Made by a program: the position numbers and the translations under genes | Shown here: positions 15,150-16,238 of the stretch, one piece after another | Position numbering within the stretch: the stretch's first letter is position 1 | Layout: every line of letters starts with the position of its first letter | DNA from: Candidatus Poseidoniaceae archaeon | GTDB taxonomy: Archaea; Thermoplasmatota; Poseidoniia; Poseidoniales; Poseidoniaceae | Direction: 5' to 3' | Assembly: GCA_028822955.1 (NCBI GenBank) | Contig: JAPKCL010000032.1 | Location: 1-16,238 of the forward strand | Length of the DNA: 16,238 nucleotides | Notes under the pieces: generated by a model | The model's input: the letters and a program-made list of their open reading frames with translations, nothing else | What the model was told of the DNA's origin: nothing | Databases searched by the model: none

Positions 15150-16238
15150 TTGAATAATTCTACATCACGCAAAAGCATATCGTTGGTTGCACTCTTGTTG
15201 CTTTCCATATTAACTGGATTAATTACAATACCAGCAGCGTCTGCTGTGAACGAAACAAAGTCGGGGATCATCTCCGGTACTGAAACTTGGACAGGCACTG
15301 TGAATCTTAACGGTGACGTTACAATTGCTGAGGGTGCTAAGCTCATTGTCAATGCTGGAACGACCATTAATCTCCCACCTGGGACATTTATCGACGTTGA
15401 AGGCGCCATTTGTATCGGAGACAGTTCATGCGGTGCAAGTTCGGGCTCGGCCGGTAACCAAGCTCGATTTATTTGGTCAACTCCTACTGATTATACCGTC
15501 ACCGGTCGCTGTTATTCGAATAACAGTAATGATCCGAATTACAACGGTGATTCCGGCTGCGGTTCGGGTATGATTATCCGTTCAACGATTGACCAAGCGA
15601 TTACTTCAATCAACTATGCACACTTTGAAAATGCATACGGTGTTCCTTTTGATACCAACCAAGTCAGTGGTAAGCAATACGGTGTCTTGGTGTTTGACGG
15701 CTCGTCAACGACTGCTACTGGCCTCACGTTCGCGGACATCAATACCTCAAACATCATTGCGCTTGATTTAGCCTCTCCTTTGATTAAAGATTCAACTTTC
15801 ACACTCGGGACTGATGGCAATGGCTACGATGCAGCAGCCGTTCGTGCCTATGGCGCAGGTGCTGGAATCCTTGGTACAATGCGTATTCAAAATTCTGAAT
15901 TTACTGGCAATACCGAAGCAGATTGTGGTCAACAAGGTGGCGGTCGCAGTCTTATTTATGTCGAAAGCTCATACATCGATCTCTCGTTCCTTGACATCAA
16001 AGACAATGCATATGGCTTGTTCTTGAAACAAAGTTCAGGTTCTCTTACTGACTCCACAATCAATGTCAAGTGCAGTGGTATTGACACCAACTCTCACAAG
16101 GTTACTGGGACAATCAATCATACTCTCACTATCAACGACAATACCATTGTCACTGCAGATGGTTCTGGAATTACCGCTTACGACGGAGCTATTGTTGAAG
16201 CAAACCGTAACACAATATCAGGGGCAGCAGAAGGTTCC
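15150..16238 (+). CDS. Secreted beta-helix-like surface protein (3' end beyond the window)
   Basis: The frame is open for 363 codons to the right edge. A signal peptide is clear: SRKS at the N-terminus, a hydrophobic run rich in Leu and Ile, and a cleavage-like PAASA at about 31-35. The mature part begins with a beta-helix cap-like stretch (TETWTGTVNLNGDVTIAEG) and continues with repeated short strands containing G-x-x-I and N-x-T/S patterns (for example IQNSEFTGN, SLTDSTINV, INDNTIV), typical of right-handed parallel beta-helix proteins of the NosD/pectate-lyase-like kind. Six cysteines are seen, including two pairs in the first 115 residues, and several sequons. It resembles the N-terminal module of the protein encoded at 106-1770. 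Exact function is unknown; adhesion or surface structure is likely. The start is non-ATG: TTG at 15150 is favoured by GAGGTG, GTG at 15141 is possible. Further domains or a membrane anchor may lie outside the window. Confidence 0.85.
   Translation, partial: MNNSTSRKSISLVALLLLSILTGLITIPAASAVNETKSGIISGTETWTGTVNLNGDVTIAEGAKLIVNAGTTINLPPGTFIDVEGAICIGDSSCGASSGSAGNQARFIWSTPTDYTVTGRCYSNNSNDPNYNGDSGCGSGMIIRSTIDQAITSINYAHFENAYGVPFDTNQVSGKQYGVLVFDGSSTTATGLTFADINTSNIIALDLASPLIKDSTFTLGTDGNGYDAAAVRAYGAGAGILGTMRIQNSEFTGNTEADCGQQGGGRSLIYVESSYIDLSFLDIKDNAYGLFLKQSSGSLTDSTINVKCSGIDTNSHKVTGTINHTLTINDNTIVTADGSGITAYDGAIVEANRNTISGAAEGS

Noticed and set aside
1..16238. CRISPR arrays, insertion sequences or integrase sites
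   Set aside because: No regularly spaced repeats, terminal inverted repeats with a transposase, or tRNA-derived attachment sites were found on reading both strands.

Overview
The window looks like a stretch of chromosome from a planktonic archaeon, most likely a Marine Group II / Poseidoniales-type member of the Thermoplasmatota. The evidence is a CarS-type CDP-archaeol synthase (archaeal ether lipids), an AglB/STT3 oligosaccharyltransferase with archaeal catalytic motifs, archaeal TATA boxes (TTTATAAA, TTTAATAT), Shine-Dalgarno sequences of the GGTGAT/GAGGTG type, and several large secreted proteins rich in N-glycosylation sequons. The taxonomic placement is inference from gene content. No RNA gene, CRISPR array, insertion sequence or phage gene was seen.

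Layout, left to right. Positions 2-76 hold an open frame that may be the tail of an upstream gene. On the minus strand lie a type I membrane protein with a beta-rich ectodomain and CARDB-like domain (106-1770) and, upstream of it, carS (1813-2466), 42 bp apart and possibly co-transcribed. Divergent from carS is purD (2609-3883), an ordinary purine biosynthesis gene. After a 176-bp leader with a hairpin, a TATA-like box and a candidate 17-codon upstream ORF comes the dominant feature: one uninterrupted 3192-residue frame (4060-13638). It joins about nine extra membrane segments, a complete-looking STT3/AglB core and a roughly 1750-residue extracytoplasmic tail of beta-sandwich modules with a C-terminal membrane anchor. 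A perfect 9-bp-stem hairpin separates it from a membrane-anchored S8 subtilase (13709-14929). An AT-rich intergenic region with three copies of TGATATTT and a consensus TATA box then leads into a secreted beta-helix-like protein that starts at a non-ATG codon (about 15150) and runs off the right edge.

Working together: carS makes the CDP-activated archaeal lipid precursor. The OST would transfer lipid-linked glycans to Asn-X-Ser/Thr sites on exported proteins. The two flanking surface proteins and the OST's own tail are full of such sites, and the subtilase is placed to act on the same outer face. The fused OST, its sequon-dense tail and the adjacent protease form the most unusual part of the window; a functional link among them is a hypothesis drawn from architecture and proximity, not shown by the sequence.
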